DNA from: Skeletonema tropicum
Taxonomy: Eukaryota; Bacillariophyta; Thalassiosirophyceae; Thalassiosirales; Thalassiosiraceae
Direction: 5' to 3'
Assembly: GCA_037178625.1 (NCBI GenBank)
Contig: CM074127.1
Location: forward strand, 1,426,001 to 1,490,000
Length of the DNA stretch: 64,000 bases
The notes beneath the pieces were generated by a model. It did no database searches, had not been told where the DNA came from, and saw nothing but the letters and a program-made list of their open reading frames with translations. Below are positions 21,587-31,838 of this stretch, piece by piece. Position 1 is the stretch's first letter; every line of letters starts with the position of its first letter. Position numbers and translations under genes: made by a program.

Positions 21587-22414
21587 ATGAATCTATATCA
21601 CTTCGTGCTTGCGACATTGTTCTTCTCATACGCAGCTTCTGCTGAAAGAAGAGCAAACCTACGCGAGGTCGCTGCGAGTGATCTATCTACATCAGACGCA
21701 CCGCCTTCGTTGTCGGTGGCAGCCCCTGAATACAAGCAAATCCAACCCATCGACAAACCACAGTGCGCCCTCGATGTGGCTTCTCTCAACCGAGGTGATG
21801 TTCAAATGGAGCTGCCCGGTGGGAAAGTAGGCTTTGAAAAGTTTCCCAACTGCACAACTATCTTTTCATCAAAATTCCTCGATGAGATCGGCGTCGATCA
21901 TTCAACTTGCATCATGTCCGTCCCACAACTAGCAAAGGCTGCTTTCACCATTTCTCGTTTCCGCGAGTACATGCCCAAAGAAGCCTTGGATTACCTCGAA
22001 TATTTGAAGGGTCCTCTAACCACAGGCCGCGCGGGTATGATCACGTGTGAGGTGTCTGCAGGGTACTTCTCACAGACTCACGCTGTGAAGGCCTGGAGAC
22101 CCTACGCGATGACCGAAGGCTGGCACTACCTCACCTTTACTGACTGTAACGATGATGGATGGCTTGGCTTCGGGCAAGGAGGGACGGTAGACGTTGACCT
22201 TAGGTACAAGGGCAAGTTAGGCTATTCGTCGCCATCAAGAAACACTCAAGAAGAAAGTAAAATCATCTCGATGGTGAGTACTTCTTATAATATAGGCAAT
22301 GTGGGCGAGGAGGCAACAAATGCTTGTTGCTCGCCTGAACCTGGCGTTGCAAGGGATTGCTCCGCTGTAAAGGCTATGATAGACGGTTTTGATTTGTCAA
22401 GCATCGAAAAGTAA
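21587..22414 (+). CDS. Secreted cysteine-rich protein B, copy 1 (unknown family)
   Basis: 275 residues, paralogue of protein A with the same signal peptide layout (MNLYHFVLATLFFSYAASAE), the same eight cysteines and the same DCNDDGWLGFGQGG loop. It differs from A mainly in the linker, in the LRYKGKLGYSSPSRNTQEES segment (A has IKYKGKFGFASPSQHSRGGS), and in a shorter C-terminus ending SSIEK. A and B therefore look like an older tandem pair that was later duplicated together. No known domain recognised. Confidence 0.85.
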   Translation: MNLYHFVLATLFFSYAASAERRANLREVAASDLSTSDAPPSLSVAAPEYKQIQPIDKPQCALDVASLNRGDVQMELPGGKVGFEKFPNCTTIFSSKFLDEIGVDHSTCIMSVPQLAKAAFTISRFREYMPKEALDYLEYLKGPLTTGRAGMITCEVSAGYFSQTHAVKAWRPYAMTEGWHYLTFTDCNDDGWLGFGQGGTVDVDLRYKGKLGYSSPSRNTQEESKIISMVSTSYNIGNVGEEATNACCSPEPGVARDCSAVKAMIDGFDLSSIEK

Positions 22415-22789
22415 GGATTAGTTGTAAATAGATAATGTTAATCTATTGTAGAAATCTTAATAGCGCCCAATGAGGCAAAGTGTATACCAAACTATATTGC
22501 ATAGCAAAATAAGTTGAGCTTGTGACATGCCTTCCTAACATACTATTTTGATTGAAACATAAATCATTTCATTCTTGTGATTGCAAACCTTTTACATATC
22601 ATAGCACTCAATGTCCCAAATGAAAAACAGAACAAAAAGATAAAAACGTGCTCTAGGGAAACTTCTTGGACAATAAAATTGGACCTAACAAATAACATGA
22701 AAAACCTAGAATTATACCTACAAAAAGAAAAAAAGCTGTGCAAGAAAAGGCGCATTCTTAAATAATTAATAGAACGGGGAGCTACTGGC
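22415..22789. other. 3' flank of gene B, unit 1, with possible MITE remnant
   Basis: AT-rich, no gene. It matches 29440-29745 of unit 2 until tacctac. The last part (22727-22785) differs from unit 2 and ends aattaatagaacggggag, which resembles the right end of a Stowaway-type element. Confidence 0.4.
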
Positions 22790-24426
22790 CAGCCCGCACT
22801 GGACCTCTCAGAAAAGCTACGAGGTTGTAGCATCGCTTCTACGTAAGCTGTCCATCTGGGCAGACGCTAGCCGTCTGACAATCATAATGTCATTCTACAT
22901 TCTGATGTCCAAATTCAATCGGCCACTAGAGAAACTGCTCATGCGTTTATTAACGAGGATTGATACGATATGGATATAAACGTGGTGCTGTTGTAGAGCT
23001 CAAATTGGACTTCTCATATCAACTAACAGTCTGTAGAATCGCTTCTACCCCAGCTAGGCGTCTGAGCAGTGCTAATATCATTCTATATTATATTAAACGA
23101 GAGTAATGGGCCACTAGACGCGGCTCATAAGCTTATTAACGAAGATACAAAAACTAGGTTGTAGCATCGTTTCTACGGATGCTAGTCGTCTGAGCAGTAC
23201 AAATGAGCTTGGGTAGTATCGCCGCCGACTATAATGAGCCACTAGAAGCGGCTCATGCCCATACTGACGGCGATAGATACCATACGATTTGGTGGAATGT
23301 GGTCCTCCCGGCAAGCCCACACTGGACCTCTCACATAGGCTACTATGTTGTAGCATCGCTTCTACGGACGCTAGTCGTCTGAGCAGTGCTAATGAGCTTG
23401 GTAAGTACTTATCGCCGCCGACTATAATGGGCCACTAGAAGCGGCTCATGCCCATACTGACGGCGATAGATATGGTACCATACGATTTGGTAGAATGTGG
23501 TCCTCCCGGCAAGCCCACACTGGACCTCTCACATCAGCTATATACGACGTTGTAGCATCGCTTCTACGGACGCTAGTCGTCTGAGCAGTACAAATGAGCT
23601 GGGTAAGTATCGCCGCCGACTATAATGGGCCACTAGAAGCGGCTCATGCCCATACTGACGGCGAAGGATATGGTACCATACAATTTGGTGGAATGTGGTC
23701 CTCCCGGCAAGCCCACACTGGACCTCTCACATCAGCTACGAGGTTGTAGCATCGTTTCTACGGATGCCAGTCGTCTGAGCAGTACAAATCAGCTTGGTTA
23801 GTATCGCCGCCGACTTTATTGGGCCACTAGAAGCGGCTCATGCCCGTACTGACGGCGAAGGATATGGTACCATACGATTTGGTGGAATGTGGTCCTCCCG
23901 GCAAGCCCACACTGGACCTCTCACATAGGCTACTAGGTAGGTTGTAGCATCGCTTCTACGGACGCCAGTCGTCTGAGCAGTACAAATGAGCTTGGTTAGT
24001 ATCATTGCCGACTATTATGGGCCACTAGAAGCGGCTCATGCCCATACTGACGGCGAAGGATATGGTACCATACAATTTGGTGGAATGTGGTCCTCCCGGC
24101 AAGCCCACACTGGACCTCTCACATAGGCTACTAGGTTGTAGCATCGTTTCTACGGATGCCAGTCGTCTGAGCAGTACAAATCAGCTTGGTTAGTATCGCC
24201 GCCGACTTTAATGGGCCAATAGAAGCGGCTCATGCCCATACTGACGGCGATAGATATGGTACCATACGATTTGGTGGAATGTGGTCCTCCCGGCAAGCCC
24301 ACACTGGACCTCTCACATTGGCTAATAGGTTGTAGCATCGTTTCTACGGTTGCTAGTCGTCTGAGCAGTGCAAATGAGCTTGGTTAGTATCGCCGCCGAC
24401 TATAATGGGCCACTAGAAGCGGCTAA
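22790..24426. repeat. Satellite array 1 (about 195-bp monomers)
   Basis: Starts with diverged units (22790-23200) and then has about seven good monomers, marked by gtatcgccgccgactataat at about 23216, 23408, 23607, 23800, 23998, 24196 and 24388. Each contains gccactagaagcggctcatg, tactgacggcga, a ggtaccatac box, ggtcctcccggcaagcccac, ttgtagcatcg and gtcgtctgagcagt. The ggtaccatac box and tcctcccggc spelling are typical of this array and not of array 2. It is not a CRISPR: monomers are full-length repeats without unique spacers. Confidence 0.9.
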
Positions 24427-24776
24427 TGCCGAGAAGGGAATGTGGAGGTTCGATGCACGTTCGTCAGAGGTCTTGGCTTGAAAAAGGTGAATCCCGACGT
24501 CATCGATTATTGGAAGTGCATACCACCCAACACTCCATCTTACTCCGATTACGTCACGTCTGTTTTGGAATGTGTTCGACGCAATGAAGGATACTGGTTG
24601 GGCAGCTTCCAACTGCAAGGAATGTCAATACCCGAACCCTTTCCCCGAACCCTCCATCTTTTGCTCACAAGTGGATATTGAAGACACATGTTCTGATGAA
24701 ACAATTCATTCATGATTGATTACTCACCTATTCGTCTTCTTCCCTATTCTCAAATCAGCAGTGCCGAACATCCGCC

Positions 24777-25265
24777 ATGAAGCCTATCGCCGTTGGCCTT
24801 GCCATCGATGATGACATTGCCACAGAGGAGGATGCCGGTGAAGAAATCATCTCCGCTGTCGACCTCGACGGCGAAGAAGAGGCCGGTGATGAGGCCATCC
24901 CCGCTAGATTCATTTCCGCACAAAGAATCCAGGAATTGAGGGAGCAACACCGTAGACACGAAACTGATACTGGCAGCCCTGAATACCAAGTTGCCGGTAT
25001 GACTGAACGTATTAGCCACCTTACACAACACCTTAAGGAACACCCGAAGGACTTTTCTACTCGTAGAGGACTTGTTGCTCTTGTCAACAAGCGTCGTCGT
25101 CTGTTGAACTACCTTTACAAGGAGGATGAACAGAGATATGCCGATATTGTTGGAGCCTTGGGCGTTCGCCACAGGGTACCTGGTGCTATCCCAAGTAGGG
25201 AAGATCAGTACGGACGTTTCCCTGGTCAGAAATCCAATAAGGGAAAGAGCAAGAACAAGAAATAA
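24777..25265 (+). pseudogene. Duplicated uS15 exon 2 without targeting exon (copy 2)
   Basis: 162 codons identical in protein sequence to the end of the complete gene at 16391-17471; only a few synonymous changes are seen. The upstream intron part with its acceptor is present from about 24450, but exon 1, with the start and plastid signal, and the native promoter are replaced by satellite array 1. Translation from the internal ATG at 24777 would give an S15 that lacks the plastid leader and stays in the cytosol. Identity suggests a recent duplication or gene conversion. It is called a pseudogene because no targeting exon is seen; expression is unknown. Confidence 0.75.
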
Positions 25266-26809
25266 ATGAATGGCAAGTGAAAAAGAAAATTTTGTTAATA
25301 ATTAGTAATTTACGAGCTAGAATCTTAATTGAATCGCCAGCGTGTATAGTTTGATAGCATTTCACTATCGACTGTGTAACTTATGGGGCAGATTCCGTCT
25401 GAACTTGTTGGTATGCATTATCTCTGAAAACAATATGAAGTAGTACTCATTTCTAAAGAGAGAAGAGGCAAACTTCTTGGTCCAGTGGGTTCAAAACGCA
25501 AGATGCATGTTCGCAAACGTTTCGTCACTGTGCTTGGAATCATCAGGAACGAGGATCTCTGTTTCGCATGTACCTAGAAATCAGTAGTATGAGCTTGATT
25601 CAAAGAGGGAGGGCAGAGATGGGCCAAAACAAGAATCCCCTCCAAGACAGCCCAGCAACTTTACCTTGGCTCCGAGCCATCTTGTAGATGGCCTCATAGA
25701 TTCGCGTTTCGCGCTGGAATAGTGCTTCTCGTGAGTCGCATCCGCCTGTCTGTTCAAATTATAGATACCCAGGTTGAAGGAGGCACTTGATCTATCTAAC
25801 ATTAATTTCATCTCTACCTTGACCTTCCTCGCCAGACAGGACATCTCAGCTTGAGGAAAACAATCGCAAAAGGATATTGAAAAGACCATGGCCGAGGCAG
25901 GTCAGGTTGGCGATTATAAAACAATTGATGGACCTCATCAGGACACAAAAGATTCGCACCGCCAATACATGTGAAAAAAGTATGTTTATAATGGATTTCT
26001 GTCTTTGCAACGATTACTTGGGTCAGCAACCTCAAATGACACATAGATGAGACGCTTGTCATGTTTTAGAGATTGAATGTATACTGGCTGCGCGCGCGGC
26101 GGCTGCCCAAACTCGACCCAATATGCAGGGCAAATCATTGAAGTTGCCAGAACCTCCCCTTAGTTTGACATAAGCGTCCAAGCCTAAACCTGCCCCAAAG
26201 CTATCTCCAACACCTGCAATGGGTGGAAATCAGCATCATTAGCATTGTCTTAGCTAAGACCGCAATAATTACTTATGCACTATGACAGCTATGGATAGAG
26301 CTTTTTACTTGCACCTTCTTACATCCACATACGTACGATACAATCATCCAACTAGGTATCTAAGATCCAGCAAAATGGTTCATTTTCACACCTGTGTGTG
26401 TCGAGCTGACACTGATAGCACCAAGAAGCGAACTGATGCATGGAGTATAAAAATTATGTGAGAGAATGGCGGTCATATGTACCACATCAATTGTCAGAAT
26501 GACTCCACGCACGTGCACACCAAAGTCATTTTGACATTGAATGTCTCATCAGTACCATTTAGATTTGTATCATCTCATCATACGTTGGAGCTCGGTACGA
26601 TTTGAATGTAGAATGTGGAAGAAAAGTTACTCACGCGATTTTAATGGATCTCCGTCTTGCTCTCTTTGTCAGCGAACGCAGTACGCAGTCTTTTCATCAA
26701 CATTGCATAAGTATAATATTATGAAGAAGCACTGTTGAACGAGCTGAGCATGTCTTATTGAGTAAGCACGTACGACAGAATCATCCTAAACAAACAACTA
26801 GCGACAAAT
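25266..26809. other. Intergenic region between uS15 copy 2 and gene A copy 2
   Basis: Counterpart of 17472-19544, shorter because the 485-base insert and a piece near 17785-17820 are absent. No gene is supported. The 82-codon minus-strand frame at 25814-26062 matches 18059-18307 with a handful of replacements. Confidence 0.6.
26520..26665 (+). promoter_or_regulatory. Conserved upstream module of gene A, unit 2
   Basis: Same module as upstream of A1, here only about 150 bases from the start codon because no insert intervenes. Probably the ancestral spacing. Confidence 0.45.
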
Positions 26810-27658
26810 ATGAATTTATATCACTTCGTGCTTGCGACATTGTCCTTCTCATACACAGCTTCTGCTGAGAGAGCAACGAACCTACGCGAGGTCGCTGCAA
26901 ATGACCCATCAACATCAGACGCACCGCCCTCATCGTCGGTGGCAGCCCCTAACCACAAGCAAACCCAACCCATCGACAAACCACAGTGCGCCCTCGATGT
27001 GGCATCTCTCAACCGGGGTGATGTTCAAATGGAGCTGCCCGGTGGGAAAGTAGGCTTTGAAACATTTCCGAACTGCACAACTGTCTTTTCATCAAAATTC
27101 CTCGACGAGATCGGCGTCGATCATTCAACTTGCATCATGTCCGTCCCACAACTGACCAAGGCTGCTTTCATGATTTCTCGCTTGAGCGAGTACATGCCCA
27201 AAGAAGCCTTGGATTACCTCGAATATTTGAAGGGTCCTCTAACCACAGGCCGCGCGGGTATGATCACGTGTGAGGTGTCTGCAGGGTATTTCTCGCAGAT
27301 TTACGCGGTGAAGGCCTGGAGACCATACACGATGACCGAAGGCTGGCACTACCTCACCTATACTGACTGTAATGATGATGGATGGCTTGGCTTCGGGCAA
27401 GGAGGGACGGTAGACGTTGACATTAAGTACAAGGGCAAATTTGGTTTTGCGTCGCCGTCGCAGCACTCTCGAGGTGGAAGTAGATTCGTCTCGATGGTGA
27501 GTACTTCTTATAATATAGGCAATGTGGGCGAGGAGGCAACAAATGCTTGTTGCTCGCCTGAACCTGGCGTTGCAAGGGATTGCTCCGCTGTACAAGCCAT
27601 GATAGATAGTTTTGATTTGTCAAGCATTGACAGGGCAGGATTGGCTATAAATAGATAA
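26810..27658 (+). CDS. Secreted cysteine-rich protein A, copy 2
   Basis: 282 residues, identical in protein sequence to copy 1 at 19545-20393, with a few silent changes (for example around 26988, 27017 and 27289). Signal peptide, eight cysteines and the DCNDDG loop as described there. The intact frame plus an unbroken promoter module suggest that both copies are functional or that they are kept alike by gene conversion. Confidence 0.85.
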   Translation: MNLYHFVLATLSFSYTASAERATNLREVAANDPSTSDAPPSSSVAAPNHKQTQPIDKPQCALDVASLNRGDVQMELPGGKVGFETFPNCTTVFSSKFLDEIGVDHSTCIMSVPQLTKAAFMISRLSEYMPKEALDYLEYLKGPLTTGRAGMITCEVSAGYFSQIYAVKAWRPYTMTEGWHYLTYTDCNDDGWLGFGQGGTVDVDIKYKGKFGFASPSQHSRGGSRFVSMVSTSYNIGNVGEEATNACCSPEPGVARDCSAVQAMIDSFDLSSIDRAGLAINR

Positions 27659-28614
27659 TGTTAGTCTATGTGTGTAGTAAGCTTCTTCTTATCTTACTAC
27701 TCTGTCTGATACTTAAATCATCTCTTGATTGCAAAAATAGCTTGTTCAAAACGATCAACCGCGAAGTCGTAAGTTTGAGTGCACTTGCATTATGAAATTC
27801 ACCTATCTCTATTAATCTCTACGCATACCTTGATCAAACTTATAAATATAAACATTTCACTTGTGGTTGTGTTGAATTACATGTTGTGCTTCCAGTGACA
27901 TGTAATAATAATATTAATAGGAGTAAAAGCTAGCCTCTGCCATAAGTAAGTAGAAGTAATCATTATTTCTCCCACACGATCAATCGCCAATTAATCACTG
28001 ATAAACTGACTAATGGTCATAAAAAGTCATCTGAAAGAGTGAGGTATTGTCTCATTTTTCGTGTTCCGGCTCACGGGACTTTATTTTTGTTACCAGACTT
28101 CGCATAAGAATCAAAAATGTGTCGTATCGGTCGATCTTATATTTATTCCCACGTCAACTGAAAGTAAGTAAATGATTGATCAGGCGGCCGGTATCTACAA
28201 TAGAGGATGGAGAGGGCCTTGTAGATAGACATTGTGGGCTTGTGAACGAAAGACCATCATCTATCCAGATATGATCTTTGACGTGGCGATCTCTGGCCAC
28301 ATCAGAATGACCCTTCCTACACGCTTCGCCGTCGACGCAAAGTCATTTCAATCTTGAAATGACTCGTTGCTACCGCTTAGATTTGTATTCCCTTGCCGTA
28401 AGCTGGAGCTCAGTACGATTTGAATGTGGAATGTGGAAGAAAAGTTACTCACGCGATTTTAATGGATCTCTGTCTTGCTCCTCTCTTTAGCATCCCTCCT
28501 TCCACGGAAGGGTGGGTCTTTTGCAGCCAATGAGATTGTTCGACTAGCTCTCAATCACATGCAAGGACGACATAATACGCCATAATCGTCACAAACATAC
28601 AGTGAACAACAAAT
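27659..28614. other. Intergenic region between genes A and B, unit 2
   Basis: No gene. Collinear with 20394-21586 after a deletion of about 220 bases joining gcttgttcaaaa to acgatcaaccgcg. Confidence 0.6.
28345..28480 (+). promoter_or_regulatory. Conserved upstream module of gene B, unit 2
   Basis: Fourth instance of the module, about 135 bases before the gene B start. Confidence 0.45.
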
Positions 28615-29439
28615 ATGAATCTATATCACTTCGTGCTTGCGACATTGTTCTTCTCATACACAGCTTCTGCTGAAAGAAGAGCAAACCTACGCGAGGTCGC
28701 TGCGAGTGATCTATCTACATCAGACGCACCGCCTTCGTTGTCGGTGGCAGCCCCTGAACACAAGCAAATCCAACCCATCGACAAACCACAGTGCGCCCTC
28801 GATGTGGCTTCTCTCAACCGGGGTGATGTTCAAATGGAGCTGCCCGGTGGAAAAGTAGGCTTTGAAAAGTTTCCCAACTGCACAACTATCTTTTCATCGA
28901 ATTTCCTCGATGAGATCGGCGTCGATTCAACTTGCATCATGTCCGTCCCACAACTGACCAAGGCCGCTTTCACCATTTCTCGTTTCCGCGAGTACATGCC
29001 CAAAGAAGCCTTGGATTACCTCGAATATTTGAAGGGTCCTCTAACCACAGGCCGCGCGGGTATGATCACGTGTGAGGTGTCTGCAGGGTACTTCTCACAG
29101 ACTCACGCTGTGAAGGCCTGGAGACCCTACGCGATGACCGAAGGCTGGCACTACCTCACCTTTACTGACTGTAACGATGATGGATGGCTTGGCTTCGGGC
29201 AAGGAGGGACGGTAGACGTTGACCTTAGGTACAAGGGCAAGTTAGGCTATTCGTCGCCATCAAGAAACACTCAAGAACAAAGTAAAATCATCTCGATGGT
29301 GAGTACTTCTTATAATATAGGCAATGTGGGCGAGGAGGCAACAAATGCTTGTTGCTCGCCTGAACCTGGCGTTGCAAGGGATTGCTCCGCTGTAAAGGCT
29401 ATGATAGACGGTTTTGATTTGTCAAGCATCGAAAAGTAA
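28615..29439 (+). CDS. Secreted cysteine-rich protein B, copy 2
   Basis: 274 residues. Differs from B copy 1 by roughly seven residues and one deleted codon (GVDHST becomes GVDST), for example PEYK to PEHK, SSKF to SSNF, LAKA to LTKA and QEES to QEQS. Several of the B2 states (the SYTAS signal end, QLTKA) are those found in protein A, which suggests patchy gene conversion among the four genes. All eight cysteines are kept. Confidence 0.85.
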   Translation: MNLYHFVLATLFFSYTASAERRANLREVAASDLSTSDAPPSLSVAAPEHKQIQPIDKPQCALDVASLNRGDVQMELPGGKVGFEKFPNCTTIFSSNFLDEIGVDSTCIMSVPQLTKAAFTISRFREYMPKEALDYLEYLKGPLTTGRAGMITCEVSAGYFSQTHAVKAWRPYAMTEGWHYLTFTDCNDDGWLGFGQGGTVDVDLRYKGKLGYSSPSRNTQEQSKIISMVSTSYNIGNVGEEATNACCSPEPGVARDCSAVKAMIDGFDLSSIEK

Positions 29440-29746
29440 GGATTAGTTGTAAATAGATAATGTTAATCTATTGTAGAAATCTTAATAGCGCCCAATGAGG
29501 CAAAGTGTATACCAAACTATATTGCATAGCAAAATAAGTTGAGCTTGTGACATGCCTTCCTAACATACTATTTTGATTGAAACATAAATTATTTCATTCT
29601 TGTGATTGCAAACCTTTTACATATCATAGCACTCAATGTCCCAAATGAAAAACAGAACAAAAAGATAAAAACGTGCTCTAGGGAAACTTCTTGGACAATA
29701 AAATTGGACCTAACAAATAACATGAAAAACCTAGAATTATACCTAC

Positions 29747-29778
29747 TCCCTCTGTCCCAATAAAAGTATACATTTGAA
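29747..29778 (+). mobile_element. Stowaway-like MITE left end
   Basis: After ccta the sequence reads ctccctctgtcccaataaaa, matching the familiar Tc1/mariner (Stowaway-type) terminal repeat that inserts at TA. No right end follows within this unit. Unit 1 has, at the same place, a different piece ending agaacggggag. Confidence 0.5.
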
Positions 29779-29804
29779 GTTAATCGTAGTCCCACAAAAG
29801 CTAC

Positions 29805-31830
29805 TGGCCAGCCCGCACTGGACCTCTCAGAAAAGCTACGAGGTTGTAGCATCGCTTCTACGTAAGCTGTCCATCTGGGCAGACGCTAGCCGACTGACAA
29901 TCCTAATGTCATTCTACATTCTGATGTCCAAATTCAATCGGCCACTAGAAGCGGCTCATGCGTTTATTAACGAGGATTGATACGATATGGATATAAACGT
30001 GGTGCTGTTGTAGAGCTCAAATTGGACCTCTCACATCAGCTAACAGTCTGTAGAATCGCTTCTACCCAAGCTAGGCGTCTGAGCAATGCTAATGTCATTC
30101 TATATTTTATATTAAACGAGAGTAATGGGACACTAGACGCGGCTCATGCACATGCTAACAGCGATAAATACGATTTGGTTGGATGTGGTGCTGCCGGCAA
30201 ACCCACTTTGGACCTCTCACATCAGCTACGAGGTTGTAGCATCGCTTCTACGGATGGTAGTCATCTGAGCAGTACAAATGAGCTTGGTTAGTATCGCCGA
30301 CGACTATAATGGGCCACTAGAAGCGGCTCATGCCCATACTGACGGCGATAGTTACGATATGGTTGGATGTGGTGCTGCCGGCCAGCCCACACTGGACCTC
30401 TCACATCAGCTACGAGGTTGTAGCATCGCTTCTACGGATGGTAGTCATCCGAGCAGTACAAATGAGCTTGGTTAGTATCGCCGCCGACTATAATAGGACA
30501 CTAGAAGCGGCTCATGCCCATACTGACGGCGATAGATACGATATGGTTGGATGTGGTGCTGCCGGCCAGCCCACGCTGGAACTCTCACATCAGCTACGAG
30601 GTTGTAGCATCGCTTCTACGGATGGTAGTCATCCGAGCAGTACAAATGAGCTTGGTTAGTATCGCCGCCGACTATATTGGGCCACTAGAAGCGGCTCATG
30701 CCCATACTGACGGCGATAGTTACGATATGGTTGGATGTGGTGCTGCCAGCCAGCCCACATTGGACCTCTCACATCAGCTACGAGGTTGTAGCATCGCTTC
30801 TACGGATGGTAGTCATCTGAGTAGTACAAATGAGCTTGGTTAGTATCGCCGCCGACTATAATGGGCCACTAGAAGCGGCTCATGCCCATACTGACGGCGA
30901 TAGTTACGATATGGTTGGATGTGGTGCTGCCGGCCAGCCCACTTTTGACCTCTCAGAACAGCTACGAGGTTGTAGCATCGCTTCTTCGGACGCCAGTCGT
31001 CTGAGCAGTACAAATCAGCTTGGTTAGTATCGCCGTTGACTATCATGGGCCACTAGAAGCGGCTCATGCCCATACTGACGGCGATAGTTACGATCTGATG
31101 GAATGTGGTGCTGCCGGCCAGCCCACGCTGGAACTCTCACATCAGCTACGAGGTTGTAGCGTCGCTTCTACGGACGCTACCCGTCTGAGCAGTACAAATG
31201 AGCTTGGTTAGTATCGCCGCCGACTATAATGGGCCACTAGAAGCGGCTCATGCCCATACTGACGGCGATAGTTACGATATGGTTGGATGTGGTTCTCCCG
31301 GCAAGCCCACACTGGATTTCTCACATCAGCTACGAGGTTGTAGCACCGCTTTTACTGACGCTAGTCGTCTGAGTAGTACAAATGAGCTTGGTTAGTATCG
31401 CCGCCGACTATAATGGGCCACTAGAAGCGGCTCATGCCCATACTGACGGCGATAGATACGATATGGTTGGATGTACTTGTTTTGTTGCCGGCCAGCTCAC
31501 ACTGGACCTCTCAGAACAGCGACGATACTTTAGCATCGCTTCGATGTAAGCTGTCCGTCTTGGCAGTGCTAATGTGCTTGGTTAGTATCGCCGCCGACTA
31601 TATTTGGCTACTAGAAGCGGCTCATGCGCTATTTGACGAAGATAGATATGATTTAGTTTGATGTTGTGCCGCCGACCAGCCTGCACTGGACCTCTCACAT
31701 CAGCTACGAGGTTGTAGCATCGCATCCACTCATGACAGTTATCTGAGTAGTGTCATTGAGCTTGTGTAGTATCGCCGCCGACTATAATGGGCCACTAGAA
31801 GCGGCTAATGCGCTAATTGACGGCGATAGA
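29805..31830. repeat. Satellite array 2 (184-bp monomers)
   Basis: Diverged units at 29805-30290 precede regular monomers starting at 30291, 30475, 30659, 30843, 31027, 31211 and 31395 (exact 184-base spacing), then 31587 and 31769. Typical words are gatacgatatggttggatgt and ggtgctgccggccagcccac. Each regular monomer carries an open frame of up to 65 codons (for example 30278-30475 and 30830-31027) that ends 14 bases inside the next unit's frame. Because 184 is not a multiple of 3, the frame shifts in every unit. No known protein repeat was recognised. Confidence 0.9.
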
Positions 31831-31838
31831 TTCCTAAC

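Larger units (their letters stand above)
16660..24426. repeat. Tandem segmental duplication, unit 1 (about 7.8 kb)
   Basis: The unit runs from inside the uS15 intron through uS15 exon 2, gene A, gene B and a satellite array. The order repeats in unit 2 with near-identical sequence: uS15 16983/24777, gene A 19545/26810, gene B 21587/28615. The offset shrinks from 7794 to 7265 to 7028 because unit 2 lacks several blocks, including the GC-rich insert at 18953-19438 and about 220 bases after gene A. Confidence 0.9.
24427..31800. repeat. Tandem segmental duplication, unit 2 (about 7.4 kb)
   Basis: Begins where a satellite monomer (agaagcggctaatgc) joins sequence matching the uS15 intron, and ends in the second satellite array. 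The junction lies inside the satellite, so unequal exchange or a break in the array is the likely origin. Confidence 0.85.

Noticed and set aside
29805..31830. CRISPR array
   Set aside because: Monomers are 184 bases, repeated in full without unique spacers, and the genome is eukaryotic.
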